A DNA stretch of 64,000 nucleotides. Source: Lepisosteus oculatus (lineage: Eukaryota; Chordata; Actinopteri; Semionotiformes; Lepisosteidae). Positions within the stretch are counted from its first letter, which is position 1. Each line of letters opens with the position of its first letter. The DNA lies in assembly GCF_040954835.1 (NCBI RefSeq), contig NC_090699.1, forward strand, positions 19,539,817 through 19,603,816. Reading direction: 5' to 3'. A program made the translations under genes and the position numbers. Below, piece by piece: positions 47,151 through 60,700 of this stretch. Under the pieces are notes generated by a model. It saw nothing but the letters and a program-made list of their open reading frames with translations, did not search any database and was not told the DNA's origin.

Positions 47151-50100
47151 TGACTTTACTATGCTGCCTCTGAAGGAGACTGGCCATCCACACAGCTCAA
47201 CTGCAGCAGATTCCATCAGGACTGTAGTGCTGAAGTTGCTGAAAGTAGTGCCGAAGCAGACAGTGTGCTCTCAGTAGTGTGCCTTCTACGTGCTCTTCAA
47301 GTTGCGCTTCAAGCTTTTCAAAACAAAATATCATAAGATTCCCAAACGTCTTACACATTTTCTAATGCACTTATTTCAGTGGTCATCACTATTTACTAAA
47401 ATTTATTTCCCGGAAAATGCAGACACAAACCCCACACAGACACATCTTTTGGTATTGGTCATGTTCTGAGGAGTCGTCTGTGATACACACAAGGTTCAAT
47501 ACACCAAACATATCTGGCTATGAAGAAAATCACCTACTACTGTCATCAGCGCTATAGCAGACATCCTACATAAATTAGTCATTGGTATGGATTATTCTTA
47601 TCCTTATTTTCCTTCTAAGAACTATGCTATTCCATCCATCCACTTCCACCCTGGACAGGATGGCAGTCCATCGTAGGGTTGCTATGCTATTCCCTAAATT
47701 AGAAATTTCATTTTAATGTATATTGCTGCACATGCACATTATGTTAAGGCACATTAAATGTATAATGGGATCGTGAAAGCTTTCACTCCTAATTTTCTAA
47801 TCATGCCGCTTAGTATATTTCAGGTAAGTCGCCAGACAGTGCTTTTTCAACACAGCAGTGAATTCATTGAACCAGTGGTGGTAGTTTATTTCATTCTGCA
47901 GATACACAGCTTTCATTTTTGTTCCCATCAGCTGTGTTTCCTTGTATCTCTTTATCTCATTTCCCAACAACGCCTTCATTAACTTCATAGTTCAGCACAG
48001 GATTTCTTACCAAGTTTGACATTCAAGAGCAGTAACAGATCTCGGGCTATAAAAGGCCTGTTGTCACTCTTCCAGGAATGGTTACCTTTCTGTCATTTTG
48101 TGAGGCCGAGGGAACAGGATGCCACCTCATCAGCTGCAGAGGCTGGTCTTGGGAGGGAGACCTTTTCTAGAGCCACTTTCTAGCATCAAGACCAGCTTGA
48201 TCTTCCATGATGTCAACCAAAGACTCGACCAAAAAAAGCAGCCAATAGAACTCCAGAAAAAAAAAATCATATGACTCTGGAAAACCTGTGCTGTGGGGAA
48301 AAAAAACCCAATACTGAACTGTATCCATTGATTTCTGAGTCATTTTCCATGTTGATATTGCACAGTGTTCACTTATGTGCGTTAACGCAGGGTCGATCTG
48401 CAATTTATTCAGCATTCAAGAAAAGAAACGGCTCGGATTTCTTTGCTAAACTTACATGTGCTTACTTACTGCTGTAAACTTGTGTGCCTTCAAATATAAA
48501 ATACAGCAGGAATGATTTTAAAACAAAAGAATTTGGACATTCAATTTAAAACATATTTCACATATGCAAAAAGTATTCCCCAGTCGTCCCTAGTGTGCTG
48601 TGCAGGGGCTTAAAACCCAGTTTCCTGAAATGTTTCCTTTCCAAATCCAAAAAAGTGGCATCACTCATCCTCAGGCTCTAGCAATCAGCAATTTGCAGCA
48701 ATTAGTCCCTAAGGTCTGTGTGTTTCTTTAAGTGGTGTTGAAGCATCACTTACACTGTGTACATGGACCTAGATATTGAAGAGCTCCAGCTGAGAAATCT
48801 GTGCCTCCTAGCTGCCCTCAATCCATCATGTGCAGTGCAGTATTATACTAAGAGGGCTGCAGTTGAATTGTCGTTCTGACTGACTTGCTGCCGAGATCAA
48901 ACAGAAACAGAATGTCTGGATTAGAAGAGAGACGTGTAAAGACAACAATTTAAATGTTTGTTTCAGTTTTGTGACTGGAATAACCTAGAGAAGCCAAACA
49001 CTGTAGCAGAAACTCAGGAGAGAAAATCCTGCAGTGTCAAAGCTTAGAGAAATGCAGGTGCTGGGCAGAAAAGAGCAGCAATCCTTCATTTTTCATAAGA
49101 ATATTCTTCCTTAATCTTTATTCTCACAGTATAAATACATCTGACCACAGCCTGAGGATGGATAATCTGCTTGCTCTATTTGTTCACTCTTTCCTTTAAA
49201 TGCTTACATATCAGCCATTCTCTGAAATGTGTGGTGAGTTCAATGTCTGTTTTTGACAGGCCTTATCGGTGCTGAAATGCATATTGATCATATTTACATT
49301 CTTGTTATTAACAAGATTCTGGGAGACAACACGGGAACTTTTAAAAGGAACTATAGGGTGTTTTACTTTTTTTTTTTACTTTCAAAGACCCTTTAAAGAA
49401 TAATGGGAGGTTCAAAACATCTTGTCGCAATCGAATTCAGAGAAAATATGTACAGATGCACAAAAAACAGGTCTAATTTTTACATTAACTTCATATATCG
49501 ATTTATTGAGGTAGAAGATCTCATTATTTTTTGCTATATTCACCATCAAACAGAAAAGACTTCTCCATAGGTAACAGGTAATTGGTAATTAGACCACAAT
49601 GTTGTTTCTTTTGTACATCAATATAAGTATCTTACAGACAAAAAGTCATAATAATTGACCCAATTAAACCTGCACTTCATGCTGAATTATGACTGCCTGA
49701 TTCTTCATCTGTTTTGAAACTCTTAGTTTGTCAGCAATTTGTTACAATTTGCCTTTTGCAAAAATTACGACACTTAAGTACATTACAGTAATTACTCTAC
49801 CAAGGTGACTAGAATAAGGCTGATTGATCTATTGATGGTACACGTCCTTAATCTTAATAAAGGTCGTAAAAAAAACAAGAAAAACAACTACTGTACCGTA
49901 AATAGCACAATGTGGGGGGCTTTAACTGAAAGTTAATTTTCTAAAGCAACAAAACGTTCTCTTCTGAGAAGAAGCTGAATCGCCCCAATTTATCTAGATT
50001 TTTTTTAACGTTTGTCTTCAGCAGCATAAAGACGGTTAAGTGTTCACAGGACGCATAATAGTAGTCTTGTCTGTACATTTATCTGCTTGTTTGCAGTCGC

Positions 50101-50559
50101 TGTGGGGTCGTCACAGGCAGAGATTTCAGCGCCTCGCTGGAGGGCTGCAGTGGCTATTTCTAAGGCAGCTGTTCAGCGGTTGCCAAGGAGCTAATAGACC
50201 AGCAACAAACTGGATTTGCTCACACCACCAATTTGCAGCACGCTTGCGAGTCATTCATCACCATCTTCTCATGTGCATCACGGCCGTCCTGTGTTACAGG
50301 AGGGCTGTCATGTGTAAGATGCCGAGTTCTATTTCCCTTTGTGTGCTTCTGTCGCTGGCGCCTGTATCAGCATTTTGATCTCGGGCTTCATCCTATTGTA
50401 ATTCAACTGGTGTTTTAAATTTCTTCAGCTACAGAGAATCGGTGTACCCAATAACCACATCAGATAAGACCGAACTGCAAGACTGCCAGTTTTTTCTTTT
50501 TTAAATTTATGATTTTTCTTCTACCCACCCGATTTGGGTTTTTCATGTGTCAGCTCACA

Positions 50560-50930
50560 GCTGTGAATGCCGCGACCGCACACGGGGGAGAATGAGGAGG
50601 TATAGGCAGACCCCTCCGACCCTCCCTAGCTTCGATATTCTTTCAGTACGTCACAGGCAGCACAGCTCCATACCGAAGGATCACCGCTAATTGGAGGAGA
50701 GGCGCATCAGAGCACCACATGCCTGCAAGGGGTCAGGAGGCCACAGGGGGCGCCTTGTCACTGGGAGATGAGAGCCCAGGCCAACTAATCCCACCCCCAT
50801 TCTCAGCGGTGCACAGCTAACAGTGGGCCACTGCTTGGGGAATCCCAGTCACAGTCATTTAGTCACCTGACCCAGCCTCGAACCCACAACCACTGTACTC
50901 CTACACCACCACACACACGTAAGCCAAAAT
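50560..50930 (-). repeat. tRNA-derived SINE, minus orientation
   Basis: The complement of 50880-50930 reads 'ggtggtgtaggagtacagtg' then 'gttgtgggttcgaggctggg', an A-box-like and B-box-like (GGTTCGAGGCT) pair as in tRNA-derived SINEs. The body extends to about 50560 and contains 'ggccacagggggcgcc', a CTCF-like core. Its family is not known to me. Confidence 0.6.
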
Positions 50931-50999
50931 TGAACTGTCCCCTCGATAGCCCAGTAAAATTGTAACAGGCATAATAATATTTAATATTAACTAACCATA

Positions 51000-51290
51000 C
51001 TACTTTTAACCACACTATTTTTTTGCACTGTTCCAAGAATTACCTTGCACTGTTTTTGTCCTGTTAAATTTTCTGTTTGTGGAATTGTGCACAGTTTTCG
51101 ATTACTTGATTACATGTTATTTATGTTATGTTATTACATGTTACTGTTATTGCTATTGTGTTACTGTCTATTGTCTTATCTTCTGTCCTATTTATATACT
51201 GCACCTGAGTGACTAATGAGAAACACTTTTCATTATACTATGCACCTGTGTAAGTTTAATGACAATAAAGTTGAACTGAATTGAATTGAA
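51000..51290 (+). repeat. LINE 3' end with AATAAAG and GAATT tail
   Basis: The stretch ends 'gacaataaagttgaactgaa' and then 'ttgaattgaa', the short-repeat tail common at fish LINE ends. The upstream 200 bases are T-rich and lack coding sense. Exact family and left boundary are unknown. Confidence 0.5.
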
Positions 51291-54200
51291 GACAGAGGAG
51301 CTTAACCTGCATTTGGGCAAATGGCTGTACTTGTAAAGCCACTCAGGAGATGGTCATTCCAAACATCCATATAACAAAAATACCAGCAGCGGCCTAGTTT
51401 ATTCCCGTAACTGAATAGCCATTGTGTAGAGCCCATACATCAGCTAGCAAGCAGGACCTTTTGTCCGCTCCACACAATTACACAAGCTGGTAATAAAACA
51501 AGCTCTAAATGTCATCAGAAATATTGGAAAATGTTTCTTATTGCTTCATAGTGCATTAAATCTAGCCTGAAATTAGAAACAAACACAGACAAGACATCAA
51601 AAGCTTACTAACCTTAAAAGAACAGCTTTTAATAAGTGTGTCAATGAATGTACAGCCAATCAAACTGATTCAGAATACTTAAGTACAATGGACGCTGCAT
51701 TCTCACAAACAATATGTGCTTGGGATGAGATGAGAAATCACGACCTATTTTGTTTGGCATCCACATACCTGTACGATGGGTCTGATGATACTCTATAATA
51801 TGATGTGCTTTGAAATCTCATGAATGTCCTCTGCAAACTTATTCTGGAGATGAAAAATTTGATTCTCCGTAAAGCAAAAACCTGGTTAAGACAAATGCCT
51901 TCATATGAAAATAAGGGTGCCACACTTGAAAAATAACAATAACACCTCAGAATCACAATTCTTTACACCACAAAAACAAAAGTTATAAAAAAGGTTATGA
52001 CACAGCTCTCACAGCTCTCACATAAAGACACAAAACAAAAGTGAAAAATGAAAAACACACTGAAACATTGTGCACGATACAGCTGGAAGATGCTTATCTG
52101 TCTCTTGTAAGTGCTGTGCATGCCTATGGAGAATGTCAGAATATCAATTCATTTTAGAGCATGCCCAGGAATGACTCCAGTAAATTTGTTTCATGAGCCA
52201 AAGATTCAGAGTATTATTTAGTTTTGCATGTCCTTCAGGGATCTACAGTTTTTTCTGTAATGATAAAAAAATACACACAGTTGGCAATGCCCAGGGTACT
52301 GTAAGTATGCATTTAATTAAATCTGCAATGGGACAAATTGAGATTTATTAACATCCTGTATTTTAGCAATAATCCAGATGAAATGTTATATGACCTGAAA
52401 GCACTGAACAGTTTCAGTTTCCACTGCTGCTCTAAGGTCCCTTACACATGTTGGAAGTGTGATGAAAAGAAGAAGAATGTTTATTTCATGGCATGGGGAA
52501 GACAATCCTGAGCTGGTGATGAAGCAGCTCCACCATTACAGAGGGCAGGTGTCTGCAATGCGGTGTGCGGTGGGTGGTGTACTTTGGAATCCCACCCCCC
52601 ACCTGGAGGAAGAAAGCTCTTCTTTTCTTGTGAATGTGATTTTTTTTTTTCCTTCAAACAAAGGACGCTGCTTTCCTGGGATCTGCAAGCTCTCCATCAA
52701 TAAAGCAAAAATTGGGGTGAGGGGTTAGAAGTACTATCACCTTGGAAAATCAAATAGCTGGAGGAGTAACTGTAGACTCTCCTTCAGCTCTACAAAGCCG
52801 AGTAATTTCAATTTCTCGAACTGCTGATTCTCCCTCTCCCCCTGCAGTGGCCTATCTCATTTCATTTGATATCAAATGGCAGCTAGCAAATAAACTGGCT
52901 AACGTGTGAACTCAGTCTTCATTCTTAGCCTGTCGTTTTTTTCCACTTGCTTGCTCGCTTTGTGAATGAAGCGAGCCTTCATTTCACGACCTCATATTAG
53001 AGCTTCCAACAGACAGCGAACGCCCGGCAGCACAAACCTACACATCCACCTCACGGAAAAAAAAAGAGAGAGCGCCGGGCTTTTCCACTGAGATTCCTAT
53101 GAACGTAGCTGTAAAAAAGTCATTTAAGCTGGGAAGAAGCTGTTTCATTGTAAAAAAAATAATGTTTTTCCCCACTGTTATCTCCAGACGTTTCAGCAAG
53201 GAGATACATTCAGTTTTGGCAAGGTAGATATGCTTGCAGTGCAAGGAGTTACATCACAAAGCGAGCCTCCTACATGATTCACGCAGGATGCCTTCCAGCT
53301 GGGGTTTTCTAATTACTAGCACAGCAGCTCCTCGAAAGGGCTTCTCTTTGCCCATTCCTTTGACTTGAAGGATGGTGCCCTCGCAGACCCTTCTTCGTGT
53401 ATAAATGCACACCCAGGCAGGAGAAGTGCTTGGGAAAGCTTTCAGACTGCCCAGAGTAATCCAAACCTGGGGAGGGGGGTTTAGCTAAAAAACGAACAGG
53501 AAAAAAATTCCTCAAATCAATCCAGCAGCAAAAACAGAGCACAGTAGTGGATTACCTTCTCAAGAACACAGCAGTGCAAAGGAAGAACATCACTTTCATC
53601 CAGCTCATGAAATGGAAATAAACGCACTTTTAAAGGCTGGGTGGTACAGTGAAATCTCTTTTATTTTTACAGACTTCCTTAATGTTCTTTTTTTTACTTT
53701 TGCAAATGCTAATCATTAATCAGCTCCAAGCGACTGCTACAACTCCCATACCAGCAGAGGAGAGATCAAATCAATACGGACAGGCCCTACGGAAGGTGAC
53801 GCTGCCAGACCATCAACATGTCTGCAGCAGAGATTAAGGCATCACACTATGGACGGGTGCAGCTTTGACTTGTCACACTCCCCACCACGAGTACTAGACA
53901 TGCATAGGGGTTTCTATTGTGTGACATTAGGACACCCAGTTCAACTCCAGCAGCTGTGTTCCATCTACTGAAGATTCCCAGTATCAGCTGGGCCAGCACA
54001 CCTAACCCAGGTGTGACATAGCAATCTCTGGATTACATGAGATCTTGTCTGCACTCCACATGGGAACTTTTCTGGTGCCATATGGAACCCAGTCTCTACG
54101 AATCTGTGAATGAAATCAAGGTTTCACGAGGTTTTTGAAAAATTACAACAGACATGGAGTTTAGGACAACCAGAAGAGGACCCACAGTCCTGCTACTACC

Positions 54201-56250
54201 CACCACATGCACCTGACTGCATGAAAATGAGTTCCTAACACTCTGCTTGAGAAAAGGACATTGTGTCGTACTGTTCTGAATCCTTGATTTTGCACCTAGA
54301 AATCACCATGCAAGAAAGGGGATCATTCCATGTTTAGATTATATCTTCTAACATGAGTAGGCTTGAAACCGAGCAAGGCTCTAAAGCTGAATTGCAAACC
54401 TTTTGTCACACAATACTTCTAACTGAAATGACTACATACTGTACTGCAACTAAGCACAGACACTTTAACATCATGGCAAGGACTGTCATACAAATTAACC
54501 AGGCTTCCTTTCAGAACTGCTAGTATCTCTTCAGGCACTGGCAAATTCTACCGAGTTTAAAATTAGTGTGGTTCAGGACTCCTAATCCCTGTAGGCATTT
54601 ACACTTTGATTCAATCTAGGACTATATTAAGAAACCTGCAATAGAGAAAATCTGATACCTTTGTTTGCACAACTCCGTGATGGTCTCAATGAGTATCCAA
54701 ACTGCCAGGTAAGGTGAAGGTCACAAAACAACGACATATCTATGTAACAGGACTCGTTGTACCAAGAGAGTTGCAGAAGTGACGTCAACCCTTTCTGAAA
54801 CCTAGACCGCGATAAGAGACCCAGTGTTTAGGCATGGAGGAGTTACCTGCTGTCTAATGAGTGGTGCTGGGCGTGCTCAGAGCTCACAGGCAACTCCAAT
54901 TGAATTCAAGCTGGAGCAAGGGGAGTCGTCCTTGTTTCTGAATAATCATGCAAATGTCTCTTTCAGTACTGTGAGTTATACTTCATTTTACAGGAAGCAT
55001 TACCATAGTTTGCATGGAACTATTCAATGTTTTCAAAAAATCTAATGTACAGAAATCAAACTTGGTCCGCTTACCTGTATTAACATCATGTTCACTCTTG
55101 AAAGTAAAGCGTCAGACACTACCAGCTCCAGTCAGAGGAAAAATCAATACCAGTAATAGTGCTTCAGAGGTGCAGATACGTTTGGTGAATTTCTTGAACA
55201 AATTAAATTGATAACCATCTTGTAGAAACTGAATTAGGCTGACTTGATGCTATGATTCAATGAATACAAGGCAGGCTGCATTTATAACTGTAAAAATCAA
55301 GTTACTAGAAACTTCACGCAGTGAAACACTGCTTTGAATACAATGCAATTAAACAGTGTTATGTGAATTCACTTCTTTGTCTAACACTGGTACCATATTA
55401 AAAACAACTTACATTTCCTAGAAAAGGTTAGGGTATAAAAGGAAATAAGACACAGGACAAACTATTCATGTAGCTCCAGTCCAATTACTTATCTTTTTAA
55501 ATAATTATTACCAATGTTTAAGGGTATTTGAACAAAATAATTACTTTAAGCAGTGCTACAAGGCAAAGGGCAGTAAGTACATATCTGTGACAGGTTTCTT
55601 CTTAGCAATTGTAGTAGTAATAGTCATTTAATTTAATTTAAGTAATTTACTGTTGATTATTTTTGAAAGAGTAATGAATAAAAATACTGATATAAAAATA
55701 AAATGAATACCAACAGTATAGCTGAGCACATCAGTGCCCTGGATGGTTAAATTAAATTGATCTCATATCTGTCTGGGGAATGAACACAAATTGCCTTGCA
55801 CTGCCTGCTCACGGAGGTTTTCCTTCTTCCTCTCGGTGTGCATGTAAATCCTAATGTCCTCGATAGCCTGAATACGAATTAAAACCAGTGGATGTCTCTT
55901 TGGTGCCTCACACATCTCTTGAAGTATATCAACAATAAATGAGATTCTGATGCACTCCTTCAGCTGAAGAAAAGCCATTAACCATTCCACTCGGCAGCCT
56001 GTTCCCGCTGTGGCGAGCTTTGCTTGATTAAGGTCATCTCAATATGCCTGTGTTCTGCATATCTATTACCGACCGCAATCTGGCAGATTAGCAGGGACAC
56101 GAACACATTGACTAAAACATGCAAGGTACAGTAGGCCCCGCCATTCCTCATCGATCCAGCTCACGTCCCTCCCCGCATCTCCGCCCTGCTGTTGAGGTGG
56201 GAGACACCCAGAGAGGCCCGAGCAACACTGACGCGCCAGGAAACCCAGTG

Positions 56251-56268
56251 GTGTGTGTGTGTGTGTGG
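56251..56268 (+). repeat. (GT)n microsatellite
   Basis: A short (GT)n run lies in the region upstream of the spock2 microexon. Confidence 0.85.
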
Positions 56269-57643
56269 GAGGGCTGGCCTTTAATTCTACAACAATCAAG
56301 TGCAGAGGGGCTCTGAGCACATAAGGAGCAGCATTCACACCAGGGATTTACCCCCTGCATGTTAGCCGCCACACTGGCAAACACTTAACGCAGCATGAAC
56401 ACTTTCCCTGTTGGCAAGCCAGTGAAAAACAGAACGTTCATGCTCTCGGCTAAGGTTCTCTCCACAGGCCCTTAGGATATTTTGGAGGGAAAGAAGTGAA
56501 AAGGTCTCCGCGGGGAAAACTACAGGACTGTTTCCCTGCCTGCATCGCTCCAGCTCCAGCTGCGGCACAGATTAAGGACTGGATTACCATCTTTGCCTGT
56601 TGACCTTTAACACAACGGCCTCTATTACTTCAGCCCTCTGTTAGGATTCTAACAGCAGAGGGATAAAAATTAAGTCGTTTCCATCCTCACTTTCATTAAG
56701 ATCAACGTTCTGCTTCATTGTGATACATGGAAAATCTATGGAACGTTATAAGCCAAGCAAAAGCCTTCGAGAGGGCTAATATTTTAGAATAACCTAGTAT
56801 GTGGAAAAACTGAATTAGAATTAAAATTGCACCTAAATAAGAGTGGTGCTTTGCTTTTCTGTATGAGCAGATTTTCGGGATTGTGCCTCATTGTCTCGTC
56901 AGCAATGTACAACTCACATCTTTTTGCAGGGTTCCAAGAGGCCTTGCTACCTTCTTATTTGCACTGAACACCTCTCGGTTGTTATTTCTAGCTGGACTCA
57001 CTGCTCATGTTACCTATTTCACCAGGGAAATTATTTCAGGTCTTTCTGCCAGGTCACATAAAGAAGCCAATTACCCTTCACGTTTGACTCTTGGGAACCT
57101 TCTCTGTACAACAGATCTGCTGCTGCCACTTCCTTCCACTGGTCTTTGGGAATCCTTGTTCTTATGGTCTCTTTCAGCAGCTCAGGTGTCAGAGGATGTC
57201 AAACACTAATCGATTCACAAACAACAACTTACACTTCCACAGAGAGACACGTAATAGGATGTGCCACAACAAAACCAAGTGAAAAAAAATGACCTCCATA
57301 ATAACAAAATACCCAGGCGAGAACAATCAAATCTGAGATGCATAAGGTTTTCACTTTGCTTTGGGATATGTATGACAATATTTTAACTGCCTAGAAGATC
57401 CAAATTTGCAGGGACTCAGAGACTTTTATTAATCATCTACCAGATCAACACTGATGTTGTCATATGTTGGCTGGATGAAAGCCAAGACCATAAGCATTTC
57501 TTCTAAACATACAGTATTTGTTTTTGCTTCATACTGTATGTTTCATATGTAGGATCTACATCAGAAAACAATAACAGGCTGCTCCCAAGAGGCTGTACCA
57601 GCAAAGGCTTGTTCAGAGTCTACGTTCAGGCCTATGGCCTGGA

Positions 57644-57770
57644 TCAGGGGTCTCCAGTCATATGACCTGGAACAGCTCATTAATGACTTATTCGAACCTG
57701 CAGCTTTATGGGGACCTGGAAAACCGGCAGAGACACTGGCCTGTCCAGGAGCATGACTGGGGACACCTAA
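57644..57770. mobile_element. Small MITE-like inverted-repeat element
   Basis: The left end 'aggggtctccagtcatatga' is complementary to the right end, whose complement reads 'aggtgtccccagtcatgctc'. This gives imperfect terminal inverted repeats of about 28 bases around a 70-base centre. There is no coding capacity. No clear target-site duplication could be read. Confidence 0.55.
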
Positions 57771-60700
57771 CACCAGGCAGTGACAAGTCGTGTCTTCAGC
57801 CAGCCGTAACCAGGCTTGGCCCAGCAGTGGGGCACATTTGTCTGAGCAGCCCTGGTGTTGGCTGGACTTGAGCTGGTTAGAATATCCTCATCTTGCTCTG
57901 CAATAGTGACCCATGGGATGCCAACCCTCTTAGGCCAGCAGTGTCGCCAGCAGAAGATCCATCAATCAATGATGAGTGATGAAAGTAACTGTCCGGTAGG
58001 CTCTGTGGGACTTGGAGCATGAAGACATATGCGGGAATCTGGAACATGCCGCCCACACATGAATTCAGTGCCAATCTGGCTTCTTTGAAACAATGTCTGG
58101 ATGAGGACTGCTTACTGAGCTGGGTGGGTTGAAGGGCCTCAGCGTTTTGAAGAACGGCACATGCAAGCTCCAGCTGATCCTCCCTGTCCCAGGTTCAAAT
58201 CACAGCCATGAAACGCAACTGATTTACAAACCGTGATTTCAAACTGGAGGGTTTAAGTAGAAAATGGACTGGAAATGTATCACCAAAACAAGCATTCTAT
58301 GCACGCTCTCCGATTTAGCAGACAGAAAGTGATGTGACTCAGGGCATGACCCCTTGGTAACCTTTCAACCATTAGCCCACAGCTAATGAAATTTAGATTC
58401 AGACACTTTCCAATAGAATTAAGCCACTGAAAAGCATTGAAATGAAATGTGACCTGGTGTCACAGTATCTCAAGAGTGCCTTCAGCTGTGGTGACCTTCC
58501 ACAGTACCAGAACAAGGCAGACCACCGCAGTCTGACTGGCATAGACAACATTATGACATGCAGTTATTGTTCCCACATTTTCAAGAAAAGGAACTTTCAT
58601 TCTGCAGCAAGCACTCTTCCAAAGACCAGAAGATGACCAACATGCCCTCCTAGAGACCTCAGGTTTCCCTTAGATCACAGCTGGCTCATTCTGGACTGCC
58701 CGCCAAATCAGTGACCTCCAATTTGAAGTAACCTGTGCTTTTAATAAAGCAATGTAGTTTTATCCAATGTATACAGTACCAATACCTTGATACTTACCAT
58801 CTAGATCTAACAAGTTACCATGCTGTAGAACCCACAGATGGTAGCGTTGATGGTCTGACCCTGGAATCTGTCTCTTTCATAAAAATTAAAATGCATCATT
58901 TTGCTATTGGTTTTGTTTTTGAGACTTAAGCTCTTAATTGAAAACCCGTGTATGAAGCATAAGTGATCTTAAAGATTTATTTGCCTTGAACCTAACATTA
59001 AAATGTAGATTTTTCAAAACTCTTGCTATTTTCATAGACTGTAACAATGATGAGAAATATGGTGAGGGCCACAAGATGCATTGCTTCCATAATTTAAAGA
59101 GACAAACACTTTCCGCTCGAATGAAGACAGGTTGCAGAGAAAGCAATCATTGGACTATAAGAGTTTTTTCATGTTTGTTAAAAGTCATATCCCAGGAGTA
59201 GGCAGTGTTGTAGCAAGCCGTCGTACAAGACCCTTCTTAATACTTAATACTCACGCAACGTAAGAGAACCTTTTGTACTGTCTGACACCAACTAAACCAT
59301 ATGAACTCCTTCAAAGGGCTCCTTGTGTTTGTCTGATCCACTCACACACGCGTTCTTATCCAGAAGCATCACCAAATCATATTTTTGGAAACATATGTTA
59401 GTTAATTAGGCACTTAAACAGTAATTAAATAGCAAACGCTCACACTCTGAAGTGGGTGAGACTCATGTTTTTATAACGCCCCTATTTGCACACTTTCTCA
59501 ACCTGTTTTTGTCTCTGCCTCACAATCATCAGGCATTTCACCCTACTGGAACAGTTCATAACGCTCCTCTATGTCTAATTGGTATGAGATCAATTTTTTT
59601 AACTCATAATTAATAACAACAAAGGTTATTTGTGCACTAACTGCAAACCCTGCCTCTTCCTGACCCCATGGAACATGGGCTTGGCATTTTGGGTCAAAAT
59701 CTTGCTTAAATTTAAAATTTAAATCTGATATAAAAAGGTTTCCACCAGGAGTACTTTCTTCGCATGGGCTGAATATATTTTTAAAGCATTAGTCACTGTA
59801 TGTAACCAGTACAATTCTTTTTCCCTTCACAGGATTCGACTAGTGTAGTTTTCTCTGGGCAAGATACAGATCCTCGCTGGCGCTGGCCGTCCTCAGAGCA
59901 TGTTTCTCAGCCTCGTGCCCAGCGCCTGCTCTGCCGAAGGGCTAGCTTCCTGCATTGCACACAAAGAAGTCCCAGTATCCATCATCTCATCCCAGGCATC
60001 AGGCACAAACGAGAACCAGCGAGCACAGGAAATAAAACGTCTTCCATGAGCGAAGCCTCGATGTGCTATTCATGCACCACGGACAAAAACAAAAGAACTG
60101 AGGGACCATTTTCTACGAAGGAGAAAGCAATTTTCACTCATTAAAAATTCAGCGGGTGGCAAAGCAGGAGCAGCTCCATGTGGCTCCTTCCAGACTGAGA
60201 GCTGCAGTGCACTTTAACAAGCTCCTTCTCAGAGCACTGCGAAGAGGAGACTGTCCGACTATTCTGGGTGCAGCATTTACTGTCATATATCTCAGTCTGG
60301 CACATAATGGAATCAAGTGCAAAGGTGTAATGTAAGAGTTAAGACAGTCCGTTATTACAGGGCTCTGGAAATGACCACAGCAGGCTTTTGCACTAATGCG
60401 GGAGTTTTCATGTTGTAAGAGGGGGCTATGAATTGATGATTTAAAAAAAACATGTCATCCCGCTGAGACAGTCTGTTTAGTCTTCATCGTGTGTCCTTTT
60501 TCTTTTTAATAACAGCGCGTGGCTGAACAAGGAGTTTTTTACTCCACGCACAGGCCGCTGCCAAAACTAATACTAGAGAATTTTGGAACACATTAATAAT
60601 TTCTGGAGGTCATCAGTCCATATTAAATCTACGGAGTGAATTACATATAGTACTTAAAAATTAATAAATCAAAGGATGATCGAAGTATTTTTATGATTAG

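Noticed and set aside
53038-53244. Minus-strand peptide ending FFFREVDV, superficially like the missing spock2 FRDEVEDD segment.
   Set aside because: No upstream similarity to the QWL...WNRF exon, no donor at the right place, and EVE is already supplied by the microexon at 45046.
56066-56338. Minus-strand frame with WIDEEWRG, checked as the missing spock2 DEQWL exon.
   Set aside because: The surrounding residues do not match the testican N-terminal pattern and the frame runs through a GT repeat.
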